This document shows positions 27,571 through 37,925 of a stretch of DNA of 64,000 nt, piece by piece (position 1 is the stretch's first letter; every line of letters starts with the position of its first letter). The DNA is from Salinarimonas sp. (lineage in GTDB: Bacteria > Pseudomonadota > Alphaproteobacteria > Rhizobiales > Beijerinckiaceae), in contig NZ_CP157794.1 in NCBI RefSeq assembly GCF_040111675.1, positions 854,001 through 918,000 on the forward strand, written 5' to 3'. The translations under genes and the position numbers were made by a program. The notes below the pieces were generated by a model. The model made no database searches, had not been told where the DNA came from, and worked only from the letters and a program-made list of their open reading frames with translations.

Positions 27571-28671
27571 ATGCTGGCCTACATTCTCCGCCGCCTGCTC
27601 CTGATGATCCCGACCCTGTTCGGGATCATGCTGATCTCGTTCGTCATCATCCAGTTCGCCCCCGGCGGCCCGGTGGAGCGCATCATCGCGCAGCTGCAGG
27701 GCACCGACGTCGGCGCGACCTCGCGCATCGCCGGCGGCGGCGGAGATCTCGCGAGCGGCGCCGGGAACGGGGGAGGGGAGACGACCTCGACCTATCGCGG
27801 CGCGCAGGGGCTCGACCCCCAGTTCATCGCGGAGCTCGAGGCGCAGTTCGGCTTCGACAAGCCGGCCTACGAGCGCTTCGGGCTGATGCTGTGGAACTAC
27901 ATCCGCTTCGATTTCGGCGAGAGCTATTTCCGCGACGTGACGGTGGTGGACCTGATCATCGAGAAGCTGCCGGTCTCGATCACGCTCGGCCTGTGGATGA
28001 CGATCCTCTCCTACGCCATCTCGATCCCGCTCGGGATCAAGAAGGCGGTGCGGGACGGCACGCCCTTCGACTGGTGGACCTCGGCGATCGTCATCGTCGG
28101 CTACGCCATCCCGGGCTTCCTGTTCGCCATCCTGCTGATCGTGCTCTTCGCCGGCGGCTCGTTCTGGCAGATCTTCCCCCTGAGGGGGCTGACCTCCGAC
28201 AATTGGGAAGAGCTCTCGCTCGTCGGCAAGGCGCTCGACTATCTCTGGCACATCGCCCTGCCGATCACCGCCATGGCGCTCGGCGCCTTCGCGACCGCGA
28301 CGCTGCTGACCAAGAACTCGTTTCTCGACGAGATCCGCAAGCAATACGTCATGACGGCGCGGATGAAGGGCCTCTCCGAGCGGCAGGTGCTCTACGGCCA
28401 CGTCTTCCGCAACGCCATGCTGATCGTCATCGCCGGCTTCCCAGGCGCCTTCATCGGCGCCTTCTTCGCCGGTTCGCTCCTGATCGAGACGATCTTCTCG
28501 CTGGACGGGCTGGGGCTCCTCTCCTTCGAATCGATCGTCAACCGCGACTATCCGGTCGTGTTCGCGACGCTCTACATCTTCTCGCTCGTCGGCCTGGTGG
28601 TGAACCTGATCTCGGACCTCACCTACGTCTGGATCGATCCGCGCATCGACTTCGAGACGCGGGAGGTCTGA
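27571..28671 (+). CDS. yejB: peptide ABC transporter, permease YejB
   Basis: The 366-residue protein is an inner-membrane permease of the DppB/OppB type. It starts [20 protein letters not shown] and ends with about six helices and the conserved loop [20 protein letters not shown] plus [17 protein letters not shown] long soluble insert after the first helix (about residues 45-110) is typical of YejB. ATG 27571 is used; GTG 27556 would add five residues. With YejE it forms the channel for peptides delivered by the two binding proteins. Confidence 0.9.
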   Translation: MLAYILRRLLLMIPTLFGIMLISFVIIQFAPGGPVERIIAQLQGTDVGATSRIAGGGGDLASGAGNGGGETTSTYRGAQGLDPQFIAELEAQFGFDKPAYERFGLMLWNYIRFDFGESYFRDVTVVDLIIEKLPVSITLGLWMTILSYAISIPLGIKKAVRDGTPFDWWTSAIVIVGYAIPGFLFAILLIVLFAGGSFWQIFPLRGLTSDNWEELSLVGKALDYLWHIALPITAMALGAFATATLLTKNSFLDEIRKQYVMTARMKGLSERQVLYGHVFRNAMLIVIAGFPGAFIGAFFAGSLLIETIFSLDGLGLLSFESIVNRDYPVVFATLYIFSLVGLVVNLISDLTYVWIDPRIDFETREV

Positions 28672-28672
28672 G

Positions 28673-29839
28673 ATGAACGTCACCGTCGATCTCAGGAAGC
28701 CCCTCGAAGGCCAGCGCCTCGCCCCGCCCGTGGCGAACAAGGGCCTGCTCAACCTCACGCCGATCAACCGGCGGCGGCTGCAGAACTTCAAGGCGAACAA
28801 GCGCGGGCTCTGGTCCTTCTGGATCTTCATGGTCCTTTTCGTCGTGACGCTGTTCGCGGAGTTCATCGCCAACGACAAGCCGATCCTCGCCATGTACAAG
28901 GGCGAGCTGCTCTATCCCGTGGTCGTCGACTATCCGGAGGAGAAGTTCGGCGGCTTCCTCGCGGTGGCGGACTATCGCGATCCGTTCATCGCCGACGAGA
29001 TCGAGGCCAATGGCTGGATGCTGTGGCCGCCGATCCGCTTCCACTACTCGACGCACAATCTCAACCTTCCCGTCCCGGCGCCCGCGCCGCCGACCTGGAT
29101 GCTCGACGAGGCGCAATGCGCCCAGGCGATCGATCGGCTCGGCGTCGAGAGCTGCGACGCGCTGGAGATGAACTGGCTCGGCACCGACGACCAGGGCCGC
29201 GACGTGCTGGCGCGGCTGATCTACGGCTTTCGCATCTCGGTCCTGTTCGGCCTCGTGCTCGCCATCGCCTCCTCGATCATCGGCGTGATCGCCGGCGCGG
29301 TGCAGGGCTATTTCGGCGGCTGGGTCGACCTGATCTTCCAGCGCGTGATCGAGATCTGGACGGCGATCCCCTCGCTCTACCTCCTGATCATCATCGCCTC
29401 CGTGATCACGCCGACCTTCTGGGTGCTGCTCTTCATCCTGCTCCTGTTCTCGTGGGTGTCGCTGGTGGGCGTCGTGCGCGCCGAGTTCCTGCGGGCGCGG
29501 AACTTCGAGTACGTCCGCGCCGCCAGGGCGCTCGGCGTCGCCGACGCCAAGATCATGGCCAAGCACGTCCTGCCCAACGCCATGGTGGCGACGCTGACCT
29601 TCCTGCCCTTCATCCTCAACGGCTCGATCACGACGCTCACCTCGCTGGACTTCCTCGGCTTCGGCCTGCCGCCGGGCTCGCCCTCGCTCGGCGAGCTCCT
29701 CGCCCAGGGCAAGGCGAACCTCCAGGCGCCCTGGCTCGGGCTCACGGGCTTCTTCGTCATCGCCTTGATGCTCTCGCTCCTGATCTTCGTCGGCGAGGCG
29801 GTGCGCGACGCCTTCGACCCGAGGAAGACGTTCACCTGA
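28673..29839 (+). CDS. yejE: peptide ABC transporter, permease YejE
   Basis: The 388-residue protein is a DppC/OppC-type permease. An N-terminal helix (FWIFMVLFVVTLFAEFIAND) is followed by a long periplasmic loop ending in ALEMNWLGTDDQGRDVLARL. The transport domain has GVIAGAVQGYFGGWVDLIFQ and the ATPase-contact loop HVLPNAMVATLTFLPF. The extended loop between helices 1 and 2 is typical of YejE. It begins one base after the yejB stop. The partner ATPase gene yejF is not adjacent; two toxin-antitoxin modules occupy the 1.5 kb between them. Confidence 0.9.
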   Translation: MNVTVDLRKPLEGQRLAPPVANKGLLNLTPINRRRLQNFKANKRGLWSFWIFMVLFVVTLFAEFIANDKPILAMYKGELLYPVVVDYPEEKFGGFLAVADYRDPFIADEIEANGWMLWPPIRFHYSTHNLNLPVPAPAPPTWMLDEAQCAQAIDRLGVESCDALEMNWLGTDDQGRDVLARLIYGFRISVLFGLVLAIASSIIGVIAGAVQGYFGGWVDLIFQRVIEIWTAIPSLYLLIIIASVITPTFWVLLFILLLFSWVSLVGVVRAEFLRARNFEYVRAARALGVADAKIMAKHVLPNAMVATLTFLPFILNGSITTLTSLDFLGFGLPPGSPSLGELLAQGKANLQAPWLGLTGFFVIALMLSLLIFVGEAVRDAFDPRKTFT

Positions 29840-29874
29840 GGACGAGGTATGATGAGGGTGAGGAGGAGCCGGCC

Positions 29875-30219
29875 GTGAACAAGGTCGTCAAGCATCACGT
29901 CCCCGTCGAGCGCCTGCCCGAGGAGCTGCGCCGCGGCTTCGCGGCCGGGGAGATCGTGGAGGTCGAGGTGCGCGGCCCCGCGTCGGACGCGGACGAGCGC
30001 GCGCCCGCGGCGCCCGAGGACGAGGGCGAGGCGCTCACGCTCGAATCTTGGCGGCGGCAGCACTGGGCGGAGCACGGCGAGCCGCCGCCGCTGCCGCCGG
30101 AGGAAGTGGAGCGGCGTGGTCGCTTGTTCGACCGCTTCTTCGGGTCGCACGCACACTTGAACACGAGCATCGAGGAGGCCGTCGTTCGAATCCGCGCGCT
30201 GCGGGACGAGGACGATTGA
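29875..30219 (+). CDS. antitoxin of PIN-toxin module, first copy
   Basis: GTG 29875 (AGGAGGAG upstream) opens a 114-residue acidic protein starting VNKVVKHHVPVERLPEELRR. This N terminus is nearly repeated by the antitoxin 880 bp downstream. The rest is charged and likely partly disordered, ending in a helix SHAHLNTSIEEAVVRIRALR. It has no recognisable AbrB or ribbon-helix-helix motif by eye. Its position directly before a PIN-domain gene, eight bases away, identifies it as the antitoxin. A possible -10 box TATGAT lies at 29848-29853. It is intact although its toxin is frameshifted. Confidence 0.7.
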   Translation: MNKVVKHHVPVERLPEELRRGFAAGEIVEVEVRGPASDADERAPAAPEDEGEALTLESWRRQHWAEHGEPPPLPPEEVERRGRLFDRFFGSHAHLNTSIEEAVVRIRALRDEDD

Positions 30220-30227
30220 GCCCCCGC

Positions 30228-30676
30228 ATGGGTGAAACTCCGCAGGCTCCGTACTCCGACGGTACACGGATCTATCTCGACGCGAACGTGCTGATCGAGT
30301 TCGTCGAGCGCGCGGATGCCGGCCTCGCTCGCCTCGTCTCGGACGCGCGGGCTGGCCGTATTGCGCTCGTCACGAGCGAGCTGACGCTGGCGGAGGTGAT
30401 CGTGGTGCCGATGCGGGACGGCGCCTCCGGGCTGCTCGCGCAGTATCGCGACCTTTTCGAGCAGCCCGAGCTGATCGAATGCGCGCCGATTACGCGCGGA
30501 ATTCTCGAGCGCAGCGGCGAGATCCGTGCGGCGGACGGCGGCAAGCTCGCCGACGCCATCCACCTCGCGACCGCCGAGATCGCCGGCTGGAGGTCTTCCT
30601 CGCCTCCGACAGGCGCATCCGGCCACGGGCGCCGATGGTCCGCATCGGGATCGAGCGCGTGACGCACGAGAGCTGA
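30228..30676 (+). pseudogene. PIN-domain toxin (VapC-like), frameshifted
   Basis: From ATG 30228 the frame encodes a PIN domain with the first acidic residue in IYLDANVLIEF, the second in TSELTLAEV and the third in LADAIHLATAEIAG. At about 30588 the frame changes. The expected C terminus continues in another frame as EVFLASDRRIRPRAPMVRIG to a TGA at 30676, including the fourth active-site Asp. One base appears to be missing at TGGAG (30588-30592), so the read frame ends in nonsense. PIN toxins are Mg-dependent RNases, and without the last strand this one should be inactive. A sequencing error is the alternative. Confidence 0.75.
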
Positions 30677-30750
30677 GGCATGCTGACGCGCGCTGCGCGC
30701 CGCGCCCAACTAGGTTATGATCGCGCGCGACGTCGCCGCTGGAGGGAGCC

Positions 30751-30993
30751 GTGAACAGGATCGTCAAGCATCACGTGCCGGTGGGAGAGCTGCCGCAGCA
30801 GCTGCGGGAGGGACTCGACCCGGCGGCGTTCGCGACGGTGGAGGTGACCGTCGAGGCGGACGAGGCGGCGGCTGCGGACGCGCCGATCGCCGTCGAGCAC
30901 CTCTTCGGCCTGCGCGACAATTATGCTTCGATCGAAGATGTCGACGCTTACGTCAGGTCTCTTCGGGAAGAGTGGGCGCACCGTGAGCGTTGA
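30751..30993 (+). CDS. antitoxin of PIN-toxin module, second copy
   Basis: GTG 30751 (GGAGGGAG upstream) encodes an 80-residue protein starting VNRIVKHHVPVGELPQQLRE, clearly paralogous to the antitoxin of the first module. It ends in an acidic helix (YASIEDVDAYVRSLREEWAH) likely to bind the toxin. A TATGAT box lies at 30716-30721. Its end overlaps the start of the next PIN gene by 11 bp. The open frame is intact. Confidence 0.7.
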   Translation: MNRIVKHHVPVGELPQQLREGLDPAAFATVEVTVEADEAAAADAPIAVEHLFGLRDNYASIEDVDAYVRSLREEWAHRER

Positions 30994-31316
30994 GGCGGGA
31001 TCCGTCTATCGCGACAGCAACGCATTCATCGCCGCATTCGAAACCCGGGGCGGTCATGCGAACGCGATGCGCAGCTTGTTCACCGGCGCCACGCCGGGCG
31101 TGATCAGGCGCGTGACGAGCGAATTGACCTTGGCGGAGGTGCTCGCGAAGCCGGCGAGGCTCGACGACGCGGAATTGACGGACGCGTATCTGACGCTGAT
31201 CGTCCGGTCGGGGCTACGCGTTCGTCAGCAGCGACCGACGCATCCGGCTGCCCACCGGCATGCGGCGCATCGCCCCGACCGCCGAGGGCGTCCGCGAGTT
31301 CCTCGAGACACGATGA
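30983..31316 (+). pseudogene. PIN-domain toxin (VapC-like), internal deletion
   Basis: From GTG 30983 the frame encodes the N-terminal half of a PIN domain: VYRDSNAFIAAFE with the first Asp, then TSELTLAEVLAKP, which matches the first toxin. After LTLIVRSG at about 31211 the middle of the domain is gone. The normal C terminus GYAFVSSDRRIRLPTGMRRI, then APTAEGVREFLETR, resumes immediately in a different frame and stops at TGA 31314-31316. The missing part, about 45 residues by comparison with the sister toxin, would include the DAIHLATA motif with the third catalytic Asp. The gene is a deletion derivative and cannot make an active RNase. Confidence 0.75.
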
Positions 31317-31326
31317 TCGAGACCTC

Positions 31327-32955
<1,629 letters not shown>

Positions 32956-32961
32956 CGTGTT

Positions 32962-33186
32962 CTCCTTCCCTGTAGGGGAAGGTGGCGCCGCGCGAAGCGC
33001 GGTGACGGATGGGGCGCGGCGTAAGCCGCGTTCGGCGAAGCCGAAATCGGCGGAATTGCCTCGCCGCTGCCGATTCGTCTCGCGGCCCGCGTTCCCTTCG
33101 GCTTCGCCGAACGCGTCGCTCCCGCTCCCCGCCCCATCCGTCCGGTCGGCTGCGCCGCCCGGCCACCTTCCCCTACAGGGAAGGAG
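32962..33186. repeat. palindromic MITE-like intergenic element, copy 1
   Basis: The 225-bp element begins CTCCTTCCCTGTAGGGGAAG and ends with the exact complement-type sequence CTTCCCCTACAGGGAAGGAG. Inner arms GACGGATGGGGCG and CGCCCCATCCGTC also match. Each outer arm contains its own small hairpin, and the centre holds a further inverted pair (TTCGGCGAAGCC / GGCTTCGCCGAA). A second copy lies at 39562-39763. It resembles the RIME-type intergenic palindromes of rhizobia. It fills the yejF-deoB gap and contains no gene. Confidence 0.85.
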
Positions 33187-33251
33187 CGTCCGTGCGGATG
33201 ACAACCCCCGCCCCCCGCGCTAGCCTCCGCGCAAAGAAGGAAACACGCCGC

Positions 33252-34496
33252 ATGCCCCGCGCGCTCGTCATCGTCCTCGATTCCGTCGGCGTCGGCGGCG
33301 CCGAGGACGCGCATGCCTACGGCGACGAGACCTCGGATGCCGAATCCGACACGCTCGGCCACATCGTCGAGGCCTGCCGCGACGGCCGCGGCGATCGCGC
33401 CGGCCTGCGCGACGGGCCGCTGCGCATCCCCCACCTAGCCCGGCTCGGGATCGGCCTCGCCCACGCCGCCTCGACCGGGCGCGCCGCGCCGCTGCCGGAC
33501 CTCGCGCCGCAGCCCGAGGGACCCGTGGCCGCCTACGGCTACGCGGTCGAGACCTCGGCGGGCAAGGACACGCCGTCCGGCCATTACGAGATCATGGGCT
33601 GCCCGGTCCCCTTCGCCTGGGGCATGTTCCCGAAGACCGAGCCCACCTTCCCGAAGGCGCTCACCGATGCGCTGATCGCGCGCGCGCACCTCCCCGGCAT
33701 CCTCGGCGACAAGCACGCCAACGGCATGGCGATCATCGAGGAATGCGCCGCCGAGCACGTGCGCACGGGAAAGCCGATCTGCTACACCTCGGCGGATTCC
33801 GTCTTCCAGATCGCCGCGCACGAGGCGCATTACGGGCTGGAGCGGCTCTACGAGACCTGCCGGATCGCCCGCGAGCTCTGCGACGCCTACAAGGTCGGCC
33901 GCGTCATCGCCCGCCCCTTCGTCGGCGCGCCCGAGACCGGCTATACCCGCACGGGCAACCGCAAGGACTACGCCCTGCCCCCGCCCGCGGACACGCTCCT
34001 CGACGTCCTCGTGCGGGAGGGCCGCGCGGTCGTCTCGGTCGGCAAGATCGGCGACATCTTCGCCCACCGCGCCACCGGCGAGGAGGTGAAGGGCCATGGC
34101 AACGCGGCCAACCTCGACGCCGCCCTCGCCGCCTTCGCGCGGCTGCCCGAGGGCGGGCTCGTCTTCGCCAACCTCGTCGATTTCGACCAGGAGTTCGGCC
34201 ACCGCCGCGACGTCCCCGGCTACGCCGCCGCGCTCGAGGCCTTCGACGCCCGCGTGCCCGAGATCGAGGCGGCGCTGCGCCCCGGCGACCGCGTCGTGAT
34301 CACCGCCGACCACGGCAACGATCCGACCTGGATCGGCACCGACCACACCCGCGAGCACGTCCCGGTCCTCGCCTTCGGCCCGGGCCTCGCGCCGCGCGAG
34401 CTGGGCCGGCGCGAGACCTTCGCCGACATGGGCGCGGCATTGGCGCACTGGCTCGGGGTCGCGGGGACGGGGCAGGGGACGGCGTTCGGGATGTGA
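33252..34496 (+). CDS. deoB: phosphopentomutase
   Basis: The 414-residue protein belongs to the alkaline-phosphatase-like metalloenzymes. It has [11 protein letters not shown] (metal-binding Asp) at the N terminus, the catalytic-Thr region [39 protein letters not shown] and [12 protein letters not shown] with further metal ligands, and [14 protein letters not shown]. It converts ribose-1-phosphate and ribose-5-phosphate (or the deoxy forms) into each other in nucleoside salvage. ATG 33252 follows the MITE element; the frame stays open through the element without a sensible start. Confidence 0.94.
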   Translation: MPRALVIVLDSVGVGGAEDAHAYGDETSDAESDTLGHIVEACRDGRGDRAGLRDGPLRIPHLARLGIGLAHAASTGRAAPLPDLAPQPEGPVAAYGYAVETSAGKDTPSGHYEIMGCPVPFAWGMFPKTEPTFPKALTDALIARAHLPGILGDKHANGMAIIEECAAEHVRTGKPICYTSADSVFQIAAHEAHYGLERLYETCRIARELCDAYKVGRVIARPFVGAPETGYTRTGNRKDYALPPPADTLLDVLVREGRAVVSVGKIGDIFAHRATGEEVKGHGNAANLDAALAAFARLPEGGLVFANLVDFDQEFGHRRDVPGYAAALEAFDARVPEIEAALRPGDRVVITADHGNDPTWIGTDHTREHVPVLAFGPGLAPRELGRRETFADMGAALAHWLGVAGTGQGTAFGM

Positions 34497-34501
34497 GGGG
34501 C

Positions 34502-34597
34502 TCTTCCCGATCGGGATGAATCTGTTCGTCTTGCCAGTAATCTTCCCGTTCGGTAAGATGACGCGTGTTTCCTGCGCTCTCTTCCCGATCGGGAAGA
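34502..34597. promoter_or_regulatory. triple palindromic operator upstream of second hipBA
   Basis: Three related palindromes precede the hipB-like gene. The first, TCTTCCCGATCGGGATGA, lies at 34502-34519. The second, TCTTCCCGTTCGGTAAGA, lies at 34541-34558. The third, TCTTCCCGATCGGGAAGA, is a perfect 18-bp palindrome at 34580-34597. Their centres are 39 bp apart in both intervals. HipB autorepresses through inverted repeats upstream of hipBA in E. coli, so these are very likely the operators of this module, although the motif itself differs. Confidence 0.75.
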
Positions 34598-34621
34598 CCA
34601 TCCCCACCCGAGGAGCCGGTC

Positions 34622-34891
34622 ATGATCGCGACGCCCGCCGATCTCGGCGCCCTCGTCCGCGCCCGCCGCAAGGCGCTCGGTCTCACCCAGGCCGATCTCG
34701 CGGCGCGCTGCGGGACCGGAGAGCGCTTCATCGTGGAGCTCGAGGCCGGCAAGTCGACCGTCCAGCTCGGCAAGGCCCTCCTCGCAGCCCGCGAGGTCGG
34801 CCTGCGCCTCGTCGACGCCTCGGCCCGCCCGTCCGCGCCCGCCGACACGCCGCCCGACGACGGCAAGCTCGACCACCTCCCGCGGTTCTGA
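34622..34891 (+). CDS. HipB-like XRE-family antitoxin/repressor
   Basis: The 89-residue protein is a compact XRE helix-turn-helix (ATPADLGALVRARRKALGLT, then QADLAARCGTGERFIVELEA) with a short acidic, Pro-rich tail. Y4mF/HipB-type antitoxins have this size. ATG 34622 lies 24 bp after the third operator palindrome, with AGGAG upstream. The stop is 13 bp before the HipA-type gene. It should bind the three upstream palindromes and neutralise the kinase. Confidence 0.87.
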   Translation: MIATPADLGALVRARRKALGLTQADLAARCGTGERFIVELEAGKSTVQLGKALLAAREVGLRLVDASARPSAPADTPPDDGKLDHLPRF

Positions 34892-34904
34892 CGGCGGCGC
34901 GGCG

Positions 34905-36155
34905 ATGGCGATCACCGTCTATTTCGAGGACGTTCCGGTCTGCCGCCTGACGGGAGATCCCGAGCGCTTCCTCGTCTACGACGACGCCTGGCGCGCGCGG
35001 CCGAACGCGTTTCCCGTCTCGCTGGCGATGCCGCTCTCGGACGGCGCGGCGCCGGCGGCGCGCGCCCTGCCCTGGCTGGCGAACCTGCTGCCGGAGACGC
35101 AGCTCGCCGAGATCGGGCAGATCGTCGGCGTGTCGCCACAGGACGTGCTCGGCCTGCTCCTGCGCATCGGCCGCGACACCGCCGGCGCGCTCTCCATCGG
35201 CGCGCCGCGGGCGCCCGGCGAGCATCGCCGCGCGATCCCCGACGAGCGGGCCCTCGTGCGCATCCTCGACGAGCTGCCGCAAAAGCCCTTCCTGGTCGCG
35301 GAGGAGGGCGTGTCGATGTCGCTCGCTGGCGTGCAGCAGAAGCTCGCGATCGTCTACGAGGGCGGGCGCTTCTACCTGCCGCTCGAGGGCGCGCCCTCGA
35401 CGCACATCCTCAAGCCCGACGCCCGCCACCTGCCGGGAAGCGTCTGGAACGAGGCCTTCTGCATGACGCTCGCCCGCCTCGCCGGTCTCGACGTCGCCGA
35501 CGTGGAGACCGGCCGGGCCGGGGCGCGCGCCTATCTGCTGGTGACGCGCTACGACCGCGTGCGCACGCCCGCCGGCTGGGCACGGATCCATCAGGAGGAT
35601 CTCTGCCAGCTCCTCGGCCGCTGGCCGATCGCCAAGTACGAGCGCGGCGGCCCGCTGCGCGAGCCCGGCCCGGGCATCGCGGACCTGTTCGCGGCGGTCG
35701 GTGCGTATGTCTCGCCCGGCGCGCGCCTCGCGCTGATGGACGCGCTCGTCGTCAACGTCCTCCTCTGCAACACCGACGCCCACGCCAAGAACTACTCCGT
35801 CCTGATCGGCGCCGGCGGCGGCGCGCGGCTGGCGCCGCTCTACGACCTCGTCTGCGCCGCTCTCTACCCCCGGGTTGATCGGCTGCTGCCCCAGGCGATC
35901 AACGGGCGCACCGATCCCGCCGAGCTCCACGGCTTCGACTGGCGCGCCCTCGCCCGCGCCGTCGGCCTCTCGCCGGCCCGCACGCTCGACCGGGTGAAGC
36001 AGATCGCGGCGACGGTCGAGGCGCGTGCGCAGGACGCCGCGGCGCGCGTGGCCGCCATGCCGGCGGGGGACGACCCGATCCTGGAGCGGCTCGTGCACGC
36101 GGTGACGAAGCGCTGCCGGCGCATCGCGCGACAGGCGGAGGTGGTGCGGGGGTGA
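34905..36155 (+). CDS. HipA-family serine/threonine kinase toxin
   Basis: The 416-residue protein is a standard HipA: an ATP-binding loop SLAGVQQKLAIV (about 139-150), STHILKPD, the conserved IHQEDLCQLLG, the catalytic loop NTDAHAKNYSVL (D291, N296), and the metal-binding D314 in APLYDLVCA. It is closer to the classical E. coli HipA core than the other copy at 21859-23145, which lacks several of these exact motifs, so the two modules are distinct rather than a recent duplication. Predicted to phosphorylate an aminoacyl-tRNA synthetase or related target. All catalytic residues are present. Confidence 0.9.
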   Translation: MAITVYFEDVPVCRLTGDPERFLVYDDAWRARPNAFPVSLAMPLSDGAAPAARALPWLANLLPETQLAEIGQIVGVSPQDVLGLLLRIGRDTAGALSIGAPRAPGEHRRAIPDERALVRILDELPQKPFLVAEEGVSMSLAGVQQKLAIVYEGGRFYLPLEGAPSTHILKPDARHLPGSVWNEAFCMTLARLAGLDVADVETGRAGARAYLLVTRYDRVRTPAGWARIHQEDLCQLLGRWPIAKYERGGPLREPGPGIADLFAAVGAYVSPGARLALMDALVVNVLLCNTDAHAKNYSVLIGAGGGARLAPLYDLVCAALYPRVDRLLPQAINGRTDPAELHGFDWRALARAVGLSPARTLDRVKQIAATVEARAQDAAARVAAMPAGDDPILERLVHAVTKRCRRIARQAEVVRG

Positions 36156-36176
36156 GGGCCAGGGAGGGCGCGGCCC

Positions 36177-36346
36177 CTAATCCGCCAGCCATTCCAGCGG
36201 ATCGCCGTCGACCTGCATCCAGCGGCTCGCGACCGGCCGGGGAGGGGCTCGTCCGCTTCGAGGAAGGCGCGAAGCGCGTAGAGCCGGCGGCGCAGGCGGG
36301 CGGCGGCGTCGTCCTGCGGCGACCGGCCGCCTGGTCGGCGGCGCAA
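36177..36346 (-). pseudogene. possible 3' remnant of an unidentified gene
   Basis: On the minus strand, DDAAARLRRRLYALRAFLEA followed by DEPLPG looks like coding sequence. After a frame change near 36230 it continues as SRWMQVDGDPLEWLAD and a TAG stop. The two pieces read naturally together as the C terminus of one protein with a one- or two-base shift. No upstream part is present, since the gap to trkH is only about 90 bp. I do not recognise the family, and chance is a real alternative. Confidence 0.3.
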
Positions 36347-36434
36347 AGAGCGCTGTCGGCGCGCTTTCCGTGCTGGGTCCCCTTCCCCTGCGCGCCTTCG
36401 GCGCTCCGGCCGGGGATGACAGGGGCGGCGCGTC

Positions 36435-37922
36435 TCACCCCCGCCAGAACCGCGGCATGAACAGAATCAGCACCGTGAACAATTCCAGCCGCCCCAGCAG
36501 CATGGCGAAGGCGAGCACCCATTTCACCGGGTCGGGCATCGGCCCGAAGGTGCCCGCCGGGCCGATGATGGGCCCGAGCCCCGGGCCGACGTTCGACAAC
36601 GCGCTCACCGCCGCGGAGGCGCTGGTGAGGAAGTCCAGATCGAAGGCCATCAGGACGATGGTGATGATCGAGTAGCACACGAAGAACAGCGAGAAGAACA
36701 CCACCACCGAGGCGACGACGTCGTCGGGCAGGGCGCGGCCGGCATAGGAGCGGGGGAAGACGCCGCGGGGGTAGATCAGGTGCAGGAAATGGCTGTGGAG
36801 GAGCCGCGCCATCACCTCGTAGCGGAAGATCTTCACGCCGCCCGCGGTGGAGCCGGTGCAGCCGCCCACGAACATCAGCCCGAAGAACACGCCCACCGCC
36901 ACATTGCCCCAGGCGCCGTAATCGGTCGAGGCGAAGCCGGTGGTCGTCACCACCGAGACGACGTTGAAGGCCGCGTGGCGGACGGCGTCGCCGATCTCGT
37001 AGCGGCCCGACGAGACCAGCCACAGCGCCATCAGCGCGATCACCACCGTGAGGAAGCCGAACAGAACCCGCACCTGGCTGTTGCGCAGCGTGTCGAGCTC
37101 GCCCTGGAACAGGCGCACATAGAGCACGAAGGGCACGGCGCCGGCGAGCATGCCGCAGATCGCGATCCAGTGCACCGCCGGGTTGACCCAATTGCCGAGC
37201 GAGTTGTCGTGCGTCGAGAAGCCCGCCGTCGCGATGGTGGTGAAGGCATGCGCCAGCGCGTCGAAGCCGCTCATCCCGGCGAGCCGGTAGGCGATGGCGC
37301 AGACCAATGTGAAGCCGACATAGAGCGAGACGATGGCGGTGGCGATCTCGCGCACCCGCGGCAGCACCTTCTCCGAGCGGTCGGAGCTCTCGGTGCGGAA
37401 GAGCTGCATGCCGCCGACGCCGAGCGCCGGCAGGATGGCGATCGCGGTCGCGATGATGCCGATGCCGCCCATCCATTGCAGCAGCGCGCGCCAGATCAGC
37501 ACGCCCGGCGGCGCGTCCTGCAGGCCGACGATCACGGTCGCGCCCGTGGTGGTGAGGCCCGACACGCTCTCGAAGAAGGCGTTGGTGAAGCTGTCGCGCA
37601 GCTGGGCGTAGTCCGAGAAGTAGAGCGGCAGCGCCGCGAACAGCGCCACCGTCAGCCAGGTCAGCGGGGTGAGCACGAAGGCCTGACGCAGCGTCAGCCC
37701 GCCCGCGAGCTTGGCGCGCGAGATCAGCACGAGCCCGAGCCCGCAGGCGAAGGTGACGATCGAGGAGAGCGCGAAGGCGCGCCAATCCTCGTTGCGCGCG
37801 TAGAGATCGAAGCCCGCGGGGATCAGCATCGCGGCGGAGAGCGCCAGCAGCATGCCGCCGACGAGGAGCATGATCGGGCGGAGGGCCGGCGGCGCCCAGG
37901 TGTCGAGGGAGACGCGCGCCAC
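36435..37922 (-). CDS. trkH: Trk potassium uptake system, membrane subunit TrkH
   Basis: The 495-residue integral membrane protein is a TrkH/KtrB-type K+ channel subunit. It has the repeated pore-loop signatures SGLTTTGATV, FTTIATAGFSTHDNS, VVTTTGFASTDY and SNVGPGLGPI, one per quarter, and FVGGCTGSTAGGVKIFRYEV. It forms the K+-conducting path and works with the cytosolic gating subunit TrkA, encoded three bases upstream on the same strand. Length and motifs are complete. Confidence 0.95.
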   Translation of the reverse strand: MARVSLDTWAPPALRPIMLLVGGMLLALSAAMLIPAGFDLYARNEDWRAFALSSIVTFACGLGLVLISRAKLAGGLTLRQAFVLTPLTWLTVALFAALPLYFSDYAQLRDSFTNAFFESVSGLTTTGATVIVGLQDAPPGVLIWRALLQWMGGIGIIATAIAILPALGVGGMQLFRTESSDRSEKVLPRVREIATAIVSLYVGFTLVCAIAYRLAGMSGFDALAHAFTTIATAGFSTHDNSLGNWVNPAVHWIAICGMLAGAVPFVLYVRLFQGELDTLRNSQVRVLFGFLTVVIALMALWLVSSGRYEIGDAVRHAAFNVVSVVTTTGFASTDYGAWGNVAVGVFFGLMFVGGCTGSTAGGVKIFRYEVMARLLHSHFLHLIYPRGVFPRSYAGRALPDDVVASVVVFFSLFFVCYSIITIVLMAFDLDFLTSASAAVSALSNVGPGLGPIIGPAGTFGPMPDPVKWVLAFAMLLGRLELFTVLILFMPRFWRG

Positions 37923-37925
37923 GGG

